A stretch of 64,000 bases of DNA, from the NCBI GenBank assembly GCA_020137815.1, contig CM035351.1, forward strand, positions 9,757,969-9,821,968, written 5' to 3'. Shown here piece after piece: positions 24,701 to 36,700 of this stretch (position 1 is its first letter; each line of letters starts with the position of its first letter). A program made the position numbers and the translations under genes. This stretch comes from Hormiphora californensis. Lineage: Eukaryota; Ctenophora; Tentaculata; Cydippida; Pleurobrachiidae. Below the pieces are notes generated by a model. That model saw nothing but the letters and a program-made list of their open reading frames with translations. It searched no databases and had not been told where the DNA came from.

Positions 24701-27700
24701 AGGGAATTTATTTATTTCTGAAATGACGGCTTTCACAAAAAAAACTCTGTACAGCTTATCTCAAATAAGGACGCGCCCAAAATTTATGGCCACTTAGATA
24801 ATCGTTAGACGCAACTTTTCACCAATTTACAGCTTTCACATGTTTTCGGAACTTGGCCAAATATGGCGTTAAAGTGGAAAAAAAGAAATCCATCTCAGGA
24901 CCGGAAATCAGCTTGGATTGCAAAAAAAAAATTTTGTGGTTATTCACCTTCATGTCCTCTTCAAATCCCCAAATTTTCATGCTCCTATCTTTAAAAAAAT
25001 TTTTTTGAGAAGCCAAAAACTTATTTTCAGTTCATTTTTCAAGCAGCTGTAGCAAAAATATGAATTCGACTTGAGAGCTCAAATTGCATATTTGAGGTCT
25101 CCTTGGCATGGCCTACAACCCTACGGTGAGAGATTTCCCTGCACTCGAAAAAAATTTTTGGTTAGCGTACCCTTAAGTGCACGAGCCTGCGAGTGCCACT
25201 AAGTGTAACTACCTCACGAGCCTGCGAGTGATGTAGTTTTACTTTTTGACCGAGCCTGCGAGGTCTAAAAGTGTACGAATCTGGGACATTATTGTTCACG
25301 CCAGGTACAACGAAAACAGGCATAATAAAATTGCATTGTAAAATTTTTTAAACAAGAGTGAGAGACACTTTAGGGCGTAACAATAGAACAAATTCATGAT
25401 AAGGTAGCAGGCAGAGAAATCAGTATAAGATAAGATAACGCCTGAGATAGGTAAAGAGAGTGAGAGATTAGTGAGAGTGAGAGAGATAAAGAATGTGTGG
25501 GTCCGGGAGTTCGTAACCGTTATCTTGATCTCGGTGCTGCAACGGCGTGAGAGTGTGACAAAAAGAAAGAGAGAGGGAGAGAGAGAGAGAGGGAGTTCGT
25601 ACACGTTCATCTTTCTAACGGTTTTTAAGTGTGACAGAAACAGTGGAGACTGGAGTTGTAAGTTTTCATGTATCACTGCAGGGGGTGTTATAAGTGAAAA
25701 CTTATAACACTGGGGGGTGTTATAAGTTGTACAAGCAGTGCTACCTAAAGAATTATATTATATCTCAAAATTTTACAATGAATTATATATGACTCGAAAT
25801 TTGGTTCGTTGACACCATAAGTTGTGCTGCCGCTGTAAGGCATTGCCAACTTTTTCTAAACGCCATTGGAAGAAAGCTGAAAGCTAGTTAAGATTTTTGA
25901 CTTCCCGTAGTGCTTAATCGATAGCAAATCGTCTCAGGATGAGATACATATGTGATTTGGGTCTCGACGCGTTGACTAAAAACATTTAGAACAGTAGATG
26001 TAACATGAAAAAACGAAAAATGCCGAAATTTGACCTCAATTTTTGGCTTGTTTTAGGGGTATGTTCGAAAACGTCAATTTTTGACTTCAATAAGCCGACG
26101 AAGCGAATAATTGACTTCACAATGGCCCAAAGCTTACTTAGAGCTATCTTTTGCTGCCAAGATATCGGTTATACGTCAGTCCTATAAAACGTGAAGAGAC
26201 CCGGAAAAGAAAATTTCAAGATCTTGCCAAATTTATTTTCAAAGGCCCATTGTTCAGCAACGGATGAAGCTAGGACCTTCTATTACATCTCAAACGAAAG
26301 AGAATTGTCTAATGAACAAGTATAATACAATAAAATGAGAAGTACAGCAGTTTCAGTACTATGCACGTTTTTCCCGTGCAGCGGAATTTTGAGTAAGGTA
26401 AATTTCCGAGTTCGCCCAGAGCCAACTTCAATGACCATTGCATTGTGTGTAGTCAAGAGTTCAAATAACATGCTAGAAAAGGTTACGTGCAGATATCTTT
26501 TATACTTTTGGAGATATCGGAACACGAAGTTATTTCTGAAACGCTCTAATATCATGATATAGGGACGGATTGAGACAGAAAAAGACAGAGATGGAAACAA
26601 ACGGACAGAGACAGACGGACGAACAAACACGCGCTGACTATCTCCCTCTCTGCCTCACTCTCTCTCTCTCTCTCTCCATCTTAATCTCTCTCCATCTTAC
26701 TCTGTCCGTCTGTCTCAGATCTGTGTCCATCTGTCTCTGTCTGATATGTCTCTGTATCCCTCCCTCTTTCCCAGTCCCTCTCCCTCCCTCCCTCCCTCTA
26801 GTCTCTCTCCCTCTCCTTCTTATTTTGCGTCTATATTGCGTCTTTATCGATTTCGTACACATGCGGCTATAATGCGTCTATAATGCGTCTATACTGCTTC
26901 CTTTTAAAATGCGTTTACAGTTCGCCCAACTGCGCCTCAAATATCGCAGCATGCGTCTGAGTATGTCTATAGTGCTTCTCAAAAAGCACGATTTTTATAG
27001 ACGCGGCGTCTATAAAAAGCGATTTGCGTCTATAATGCGTCTATATGCGTCTATGTAGCTTTTATGGTGCTGCTATAATAGTCAGTCTATAAAGCGTCTA
27101 TAGTGCGTCTATAAAGTGATTTTGGGGTGGGTAGTGCGCCTATAATGCGGCTATATAACTGCGTCGCGTCTATATATTTTTATAAAAATGCGTATACATA
27201 TGCGTATACAGGGTGTCCCATATATTCTATGGGTCGGTTGGCGAGCTGTCACGCAAAAACGGTGAAAGTTGTGTGAAAACAAACTACGGGAGTGTGCTGG
27301 ATTAATTCCTTCCTAACTGATTGCTTTGTTTTAAATTAAAATTTCAAAAGTTCATTTTTCATGAATGAACATTGCTGCCGTTCATTAATGAATTCTGAAA
27401 TATTGTTTACCTTGAGTAAGTAACTTTTCTTTGGCTCGCAATTATCTTTCCAATGAGCACCATAAAAGTCAAATTGAAGCACCAGGCCACATGGCAGTTC
27501 AGAAAATGAACATGCATGATTTTTGCTCTTTTTGCCACTTTTAATCAGCTGTATCACCGCTACCTCATCTTCAATTTTTTTGAAACTTTGGGTGAACATT
27601 GGATAAGCAAAGATCATCGCTCACAAGAAAAATCAAGGTCATAACTCAAAGTTCATTTTTCAATTTTGGCAGTTCATTCCACTCATTCAGGAACCAACAT

Positions 27701-30700
27701 CCCTAAAGTGATGAAATGTGTTGGGTTTTGTTTGGCCCATGTCCTGCAATGACCGAGAGGTGTAGTAACGTGTTTCCGAGCTAGTTAGTGGGTGCCATGT
27801 GATCATGGCGCCATCTGACACCTTCGTTGAGCAATGATTAAGGGATTTTCTCAAATTGAAGCATGTGATTAGGGTTTCTGCGATTGGTATCGTGCAACAA
27901 TGTTAAGAGATCTCATAGCACCTCAAAAATAATGATTAGTTCAATGAATTGAGTTGATTTATGATCGATAAGATTAAAACCGATGTCACATTGAACTCAA
28001 CGACCATTTTCGATCATAAATCAACTCATTTCATTGAACTAACCCCCAACTAACCATCATTTTCTAGGGGCTATCAGATCTCTTACATTGTTGCACGATA
28101 CCAATCGCAGAAACCCGAATCACATGCTTCAATTTGAGAAAATCCCTTAATTATTGCTCAACGAAGGTGTCAGATGGCGCCATGATCACATGGCACCCAC
28201 TAACTAGCTCGGAAACACGTTACTACACCTCTCGGTCATTGCAGGACATGGGCCAAACAAAACCCAACACATTTCATCACTTTAGGGATGTTGGTTCCTG
28301 AATGAGTGGAATGAACTGCCAAAATTGAAAAATGAACTTTGAGTTATGACCTTGATTTTTCTTGTGAGCGATGATCTTTGCTTATCCAATGTTCACCCAA
28401 AGTTTCAAAAAGATTGAAGATGAGGTAGCGGTGATACAGCTGATTAAAAGTCGCAAAAAGAGCCAAAATCATGCATGTTCATTTTCTGAACTGCCATGTG
28501 GCCTGGTGCTTCAATTTGACTTTTATGGTGCTCATTGGAAAGATAATTGCGAGCCAAAGAAAAGTTACTTACTCAAGGTAAACAATATTTCAGAATTCAT
28601 TAATGAACGGCAGCAATGTTCATTCATGAAAAATGAACTTTTGAAATTTTAATTAAAAAAAAGCAATCAGTTAGGAAGGAATTAATCCAGCACACTCCCG
28701 TAGTTTGTTTTCACACAACTATCACTGTTTTTGCGTGACAGCTCGCCAACCGACCCATAGAATATATGGGACACCCTGTATATTGCTGTTATAATGCACC
28801 TATACTGTGTCTATACTGTTGCTTACGAAAGTCCGTCTATATTGCCTGTGTTTATAATGTGTCTAATGTCTATAGTACGTGGGTACTGCGTCTTTAGTGC
28901 GATGCCCACAAATCGCAAATTGTCAATTTCTCCTTAGTTGTCTGTGATTATAATATTCTGAGCATAATTAATCCGTGTTCTGGGGTTCCTGAGGTTCTTG
29001 GTCAGTGGCTTGGGAGACCCCCCTTTTTTAGGGGGCGGAGCGGACACCTATGTGCGAGCTCGATCTCGATCGCTGCGCGACCTCGATCTCGCACGCATGT
29101 CACCAAGTTCTCCCATTGTAACAAAAAATATCTCAGTGATGGATGGGTCGATTTTGAGCGGCAAAAAGGCATAATACTCATAATAATAATAATAATAAAA
29201 AACTATTCTCTACTACCTACAACAAACTTGTCCGATTCTGATTCGGTCCACTCTCACTTTAAGAGCGAAGCTGAAATTCCACTGATGAACGAAAGAGAAA
29301 CAACACGAGAGCGCTGGACTAGCCGTACAACTTTCCTATTAGCCTCGATTGGAAGCGCTGTTGGTCTTGGGAACATCTGGAGATTTCCTTACCTTGTTGT
29401 TAAGTAAGAGTTACGGTAGGACAGTCGGACCCCAATTTACCGGGATCTACGGGGGAAGCCATTTTTCTCGGTAAATCGGGGTGCCCGGTATATAGTACAT
29501 AACTAGTACCAAAAACCAATCAAATTGGTTTGGATGACCCGGGGCCCAAAGGCGTCGGGATGCGACCTTCACCAGCTACAATAGTGTTTTTCTTGACGCA
29601 TTTTTAGATTTTCCTACAAAAGTAATGTTTTATCCTACCAACATTTTGCATCCCGACGCCTTTGGGCCCCGGGTCATCCAAACCAATTTGATTGGTTTTT
29701 GGTACTAGTTTCTCTTCTTTTTGGTATGATGTTTCTCTTTTTTTGGTAAATCTGCTGCATATACTTCGATCTTTTTACGTCAAACACCAATTCAAAGTTT
29801 CTAGTATCAGCCATTCAGCGAATGATTGTATTAAATCATAAATATGTGCATAGCTTAAGAAGGGTGCGAGATACGACTTTTTGTTCGGGGAACGACCCCC
29901 CATAAATCGATAATTCTCCGTCGAATTAGACATGTTTCATGTCCCTAACATCAACCAGTTAGAAGATATTCAAGATATGCATAAAATCATAAATATGTGA
30001 ATAAATCCAGAAGGGTGCGAGATACGACTTTTTGTTCAGGGAACGACCCCCCATAAATCGACGTTTCCGGTTCGGATAAGCTATAAAAGAAGTCTCTCCG
30101 ACCACCCAGTCCGGAGATAGGTGGGAAATGCATACTTAATTAGGGGATAATTAGGTCTTAATTAAGGTTGTATGAAACGAAAAATATCCTATTACACGCA
30201 CCCTATCGAGGACTATGACTCCACGAAATTTCAACTTTGTAGCTTTAACCGTTTTCAAGAGCTAAGCTCCCGGGATTTTGGTGGTATATATATCTATCTA
30301 TCTATCTATATATAGACGACACTTTTATACCCGAATTTGACACCCCTACCGTTTCAGCATCTTAGCTTCAATCAGTCTATAAACTTGGATTCCAGCAGTG
30401 ATAGTAAAAGGAAAGCTGGATACCAAGTTTCATAACTCTAGTTCAACTGCATGCTTGTGTAATTTGATCCTGAAATCCGGTCTCGTCGCGTTCGTATGGT
30501 ACTGCACTGTAGAAGTGAAAGGGAGAGTGTGCACTTTAGAGGCTTCTTTCCCCTAGTGTACCTACTTCAAACACACTCATTCTCTCTCTCTAGCTTCGGG
30601 GCCTGTCGGCCCCTCGCATTTTTCTTTCTTTCTTGGAAAGGGGGGGGGGTGGATGGGCCCCGGGGCACTTGCCAGTGCAGTGACTCCCTCCCGCGCGGGC

Positions 30701-33700
30701 ATCTATTCAATAGACGCACTGCAGAGCAGTGCGTCTATTGAGCTGTAATGCACGGGTCCCGAAGGGACCCGTGCGTTACAGCCCTATAGACCCCGCTGCC
30801 TCAAATAGACGCCCGCCCCGCGCGAACAATTTGCACTGGTCTATTGCGCCGTGCACTGCCGTGAGTTTGTGTCTCGATAGACGCACGCCCTCTGACAGAT
30901 TTGTGTCAAGATCACAAAGAATCACTGGAAACACGATAAAATGACATGACAAAACATGAGGGAGTGTGTGTACAACCAACTAAGCTCTCTGTCTAGATCT
31001 GGCGCCCGCCAGTCTGTTGGCAACTGTTCCTCTTGACCCACAATTAACTGTTATCTCTCTCTCTGCATTCCACCCTTTTGATTTGTTAAAACGATTGGTA
31101 CGAGTGTGTAGGAATGTAGAGAGGCACTTTGTAGCTTCATTTCCAACTATTTGACCCGTTTTGTGTGAGCTCTCTGTTTGAGAACCACGTAAATTGTGCT
31201 TGTTTTGCTTCTAGGTGCCCGCCAGCGGGGTCTATAGAACACAACTCCCTCCCTTGCATGCAGATATACCTGTAAACCCCTCGCTGAGGCTTGGGATTTA
31301 CAGGGCTGTAACGCACGGGTCCCTTCGGGACCCGTGCATTACAGCTCAATAGACGCACTGCTCTGCAGTGCGTCTATTGATTATCTGCCCGCGCGGGAGG
31401 GAGTTATGTACTATGTAAATCCTGAGCGTCAGCGAGGGGTTTACAGGTATATCTGCACGCAAGGGAGGGAGTTATGTTCTATAGACCCCGCTGGCGGGCA
31501 CCTAGAAGCAAAACAAGCACAATTTACGTGGTTCTCAAACTAACTAAACAGAGAGCTCACACAAAACGGGTCAAACAGTTGGAAATGAAGCTACAGAGTG
31601 TCTCTCTACATTCCTACACACTCGTAGCAATCGTTTTAACAATTCGAAGGGTGGAATGTAGAGAGAGATAACCGTTAATTGTGGGTCAAGAGGAACAGTT
31701 GCCAACAGACTGGCCGGCGCCAAATCTAGACAGAGAGCGTAGTTGGTTGTACAAACACTCCCTCTTGTGTTATCATGTCATTTTATCGTGTTTCCAGTGA
31801 TTCTTTGTGATTTTTACACAAATCTGTCAGAGGGCGTGCGTCTATCGAGACACAAACTCACGGCAGCTGCACTGGTCTATTGGGCCGTGCACTAGTGCAC
31901 GGCCCAATAGACCAGTGCAAATTGTTTGAGCGCGCCGTGCGTCTATTTGAGCGGGGTCTATATCGCGGTGATGCATTTTGACCCATGCCCATTTAAAGCA
32001 GTTTTGATGACACAATAAGCTTTGCTTAGCATATTAAAGTTTGATTGTAAATGAGTGTAAGTTATCGACTCTACTAATCCGGATGAACTCCAAGGCAGGG
32101 AAAAAATAAAAGCCTGTCTAACGAAACCTGCAAAATCTTGCATTTCGTAAACACCCGAAATTTATAAAGGTCTTAGAAAACAGGGGTTTCTAAAATTAAA
32201 CGTTTTTTTGTGCAGGCATGGTGGAGCTGCTTTTATCATAGCATATGTGGTGGTTCTGTTACTTATCGCTCTTCCCCTGCTAACTCTGGAGTTATCACTT
32301 GGTCAAAAGTATCAGGGAGGCGCAGCTGATGTCTTTGGTGCTCTCAACCCAAGATTTAGGTATGAACATTCATTATATGCCAAATGGATCTACTGGGGGT
32401 TGTGGGGGATTATTGATGCTTCATTTACTGTCCTAGAGGTTTTTAGTCAATCAATCAATCAATCAATCAATCAAAACTGCCGCTGGCAGTGGCATTGCAC
32501 CGAAATAAACATATAATATGAAGCAAACCACTAAACCAGCCACACAGACCAAACTGAGTGAGGATGCAGGGTGACGTAACAGGGTCGTCAGCACGAAGAC
32601 GGTTAGGTCTTATGTGTGCTTTGAACCTGCTACCCCACCCTGGTCCCCACTATGTCTTTACAAAACTGAAAACCAAAACAATAGTATAAAAGTATAAAAC
32701 ATTAAATAAATCCACATCTAAAACAGTATCTTATTCATCACTCTCACTAAATATCTCTCTCGACACTTCTCACGTCTCACTCACTACAATAAAACCTCTT
32801 CTAATTCTCCAAACTTTATAAAGTTCATCATCTCTTCTCTCCCTCAGTTTAGCGACTAATTCTCGTCTCTCAGTTCTCTCCTCTACTGATCTGTCTGGTG
32901 CAACAAACACTGACTGATACTGGTCTGGGTCTTTCAGTGTCGCTAATTTTCCACAAAATAGTCCTGGCAATTTCTCTGTTCCTCAGCACCACCCGCACTG
33001 GCCGCACTCCCTCACCACCTCTCTTACCAAGTCGTGCCACCTCTGTTAACACTGGCGCTTCAGACAAGTGTTCAAATAGCTTCTTTAATAAAGTACTGTC
33101 ACTTTGCTGATCACTCTCTGCGAGACCATACACCATCAGGTTGCTAGTGCGATCAACTGAAGCACTGGCAATTGCTATTCTGAGTTTGCTAAGAGCAAGG
33201 GCAGATACGCAGGTCTGGTTCACAGCAGTAGCAGCTGTCTGGAGAACAGCCGAGTAATTCTGAATCTCGTCTTTAACAACTGTCTGTACAGCAGTCACAC
33301 TCTTCTCTAGCATGGATCTTTCAAGGCACTGATCTCTGATTGCCCCCATCAGAATGTCGCTCGGCAATTTCCGCATTGGCTCGGTGATTGGTTCGGTAAC
33401 AACAGGTGGTTTGCCGAGCCATGCGGCCTTGTGCGGTAAGTTTTCGGGGACCTCCTTGACTCTCCGAACCACTGGTTCGGCGAACCACCTGTTGTCACCG
33501 AACCAATCACCGAGCCAATGCGGAAATTGCCGAGCGACATTCTGATGAGGGTGCAGTTCAATGATCTTGGAATCACGTTCTAATAACACATCTGTAGCAC
33601 TGTCAAGGCGGTCACGGGTGTGGTCCAGATGCTCCATAAGCTTCTCTTTCGATTCATCGCTACACACAGAACTATTCTCCTTCACTCTCATGTCAGCTGA

Positions 33701-36700
33701 TAACAACTCCTTCCTAGCTAATCGACTGAGAGGAAGTGCACGAAACCAGAGCAAACCAGCCATGTCAGAAAGAAGCTGTACTTTCTTGTTCGTGTCTAGA
33801 CTTGAGAGGTGTTTGTTGGTCAATTTATTCGGATCAAACTCGCCACCTTCCTTGTTAGGGTCAGGGTACCCAGCGACTCGCCTCAATGTGGATAAGATAG
33901 ACGTCTCTAGCCGACTGTAATCAGAAGACATAGCATAAGCACGGTTTCCCGGACCGCCCTGTTGCCAGGTAGTGAAGGCACGATCCAACTTGGAGGCCAT
34001 GTTCGTACGCGTGTACAACGGTGCAAGATCAAAAACTATCAGGAGTGAGTTTTTCGAACGAAACTGATAAGAGATATGTGAGAAGTGAATGATATGTGAG
34101 AAGTGGCAACCAAATCACATATACATCCGGGAGGATCAAGATTTAAATGCGTGACACTCATGCCAAACTGGTTACTGGTTACTGGGTGTGCGAGAGTCAA
34201 GGGGTACGGCAGTTAGTTAGACAGTTATACACACATCTAACTGTTTCCCGCTTCTCTAACAACTCACACAGAAGTTTAACAAGTTGTCCCTGGGCCTCCA
34301 CCAATGCTCGCTGAGAAGCAATCATCTCCACCTGACTATCCAATAACTTCCTCTCACTATCCTCAACTTCATTACTCAGGCAGTCAAGTACAGGGTAGCA
34401 CACCTTCTCCTCGAATATTTTAAGAGCCGGCTTTTTGATTCCCTTGATCTTACTTTTACTTGGACACTTCAAGCTACCCCACACACTACGACTGGCTGAA
34501 AAACTCTTGGGAAAGGGATCCTTTATACTCGTAAGACTGAACAGATCATTCGCCAGGTTAATAAGTTCACCATGTACTTCACAATGGACACTCCTTTGCA
34601 CCCTTTCATTTTCATCACTATGCACTCTCAACCGGTCCTTGAAGCTTCAAGCAGAAGCATTACTCATAGCTGTTGAGCACAGGGAGAGATTGATATCTCA
34701 CAATAGGAGAGATCATCAAGCTGTATAAAAATAAGAGACAGCTCAAACTGTGACAAAATGTGATGTGAGAACTGAAATATAACAAAAATCCAAATAAGTT
34801 TAAAACTTAAGTGCAAAATATGTGGGGGTGGTGGGTAACATTTTTTTTGTTGGAAAGTTTGGTATGAGTGCAGTCATGCCCATGACCCCCCCCCCCCCCC
34901 CCCCCCCCCGATACATCTTATCCTTAGACGATGAGCTACCGATTGAGCACTGTATAAAGTTTAAAATACGTACCGGCTCCTTTCCGGTGGCGTTTGCAAA
35001 ACTCTGGGAATTTTTCAGCGGCAGCATTACTTGCGGTGTCATCACACTAAATTTCGAGCACCTGAGATGGCCGTATATTATTCAAAACACGGGAAGAGAA
35101 CTGTTCATTGAAAAAGATAAAACTAGTTGGAAGTCTCTATCTCTTATTATAGGTCCCAAGATTTCGAGACACGACATTCTTTCTGTAACGACCTAATATT
35201 AACCATTTTTGTTTATGTTTTAGAGGCATTGGGTTGGCTTCAGCGATCTCTTCATTTATCCTTTCTACCTATTATTGTGTTATTTTGGCATGGGCTGCAC
35301 TTTATTTCTTCGAAAGCATGATACCAGATCTCCCATATTCTGGAATTACTAGAAACATGACCAACGTGTCTTATGAGGATATGATAAATGCGTCAAAAGA
35401 ACACTTCTCTCAAACCCATTATGGTAAGTACATATAATTACAAGGAATGTCAACCCAAATTTTGAAGTTTATTTTGAACACTCGGCCATCGTAACAAGCA
35501 TGCTATTGAGTCCCGTTTACAAGGGGACCCCAACTTTAGGCGCTTCCCCTTGGCTCACCTGGGGCCGGGGGGGGGGGGGGGGGCGGACCTATGTTTTTGC
35601 TTGCCAAGGGTTTTCATAAGTAGGTATGGCTGCGCCAAGTTGGTATGGAAGCGTTATAGGGACTTTAACGCTTTAAATAAATAGTAGGGTAGCCAGTAGC
35701 CACTGGCTATTTATAACACTTTTTCACTTTTTTCCTTTTTGTGTCTATAAATCAAGTCGAACCCAAAATGTTTGACCTTATATTACCAAGACAGTCCCTT
35801 GCTAATTTTTGGGGTGGTTTGAGATGTCTCATTTTGTCTTCCGGGGACCGGGTCACGTGATAGCTATCCAAATTTGATTCGCACCGACAAAAGTGGTAAT
35901 TGTTGCGGCGATTGCCGTACCCAAACCCATAAGGGGTAGGTCGTGAAAAACTTTCAAAATAAGGGGTATGCAGATCTCGGTATGTAATAACAAGCAGTAT
36001 AAAGGTGTTCTAGGTTGCGTTCGAAAGCTCTCGAGGTCCTGAAATCGGTGAAAGTAATTGGAATGTAATTGGAAGTAATTACATGTAATTAAATGTAATT
36101 TACGGGTAATTACATGTAATTATTAGGTCTAAATGACCCAAAATATATGTTGACATATTTGGAAGCCCTAAAACCAGCGGGTGGCCACATTTAATCCGGT
36201 TTCTGGTCGGCTGACGTAAAAACTCCGCATTTTGGTCGAGATAATATAATTGGGAAGTTTGTTTTTAACAGTAATTTATGTTTCGAGAGATGGAAATGGC
36301 GATTTTTCAAATTAGCTGTAAACTACGCTTTGGAGGGTTTGGAGCGTGTCGAGATTCTTCCGACCTGCCGGGGCCGCTATTACAGGGCCTCGCTATTACA
36401 TTACTGTAATAGTGAGTTATTACAGTAGCGTGTCGAGATTCTTCCGACCTGCCTCAGAATCATTAAACTTTCTGTTCCCGAATCTAAGCTGGTTTTGGGT
36501 ACGAAATCGACCAATTACATCAAACAAATTAACATACCTTTCAGGTGCGAACACGGTTGAAAATATAGAAAATACGTTCAACTTCTTCGGGTTTGGAACA
36601 CTGCTTCTTATATGGCTAGTCGTTTACCTCTCTATCTTCAAAGGAATTAGGGTGGTTAGTCACATTGTCAAAGTGACCGCCACCGCTCCAATTTTCATCA

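Larger units (their letters stand above)
20890..28924. mobile_element. 8-kb composite foldback element, 9-bp duplication
   Basis: Flanked by AATTTCTCC at 20881-20889 and 28925-28933. Termini GGCAATTTGCGATTTGCGGGC and GACAATTTGCGATTTGTGGGC (inverted), each followed by long irregular runs of TATAGACGCA-type units (to about 21430 and from about 26820), GA- or CT-rich blocks, and a shared word AACTTCGTGTCGCGATAT at 21650/26520. The centre holds a Penelope-like element and a piggyBac-like palindrome; the right arm holds a Tc1-like palindrome. It splits the minus-strand LINE near the start of its endonuclease. Confidence 0.8.
32441..34790 (-). mobile_element. ORF1-only LINE-like retrotransposon
   Basis: On the minus strand two ORFs (34631-34197 and 34018-32770) are followed by about 320 bases of 3' UTR and a (TTGA)n tail at 32447-32473. 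No reverse transcriptase is present before the tail. The 5' limit is approximate. The element lies antisense in SLC6 intron 3. Confidence 0.6.

Noticed and set aside
34435-34728. Plus-strand ORF in the ORF1-only element
   Set aside because: Shadow of the minus-strand 144-codon frame.
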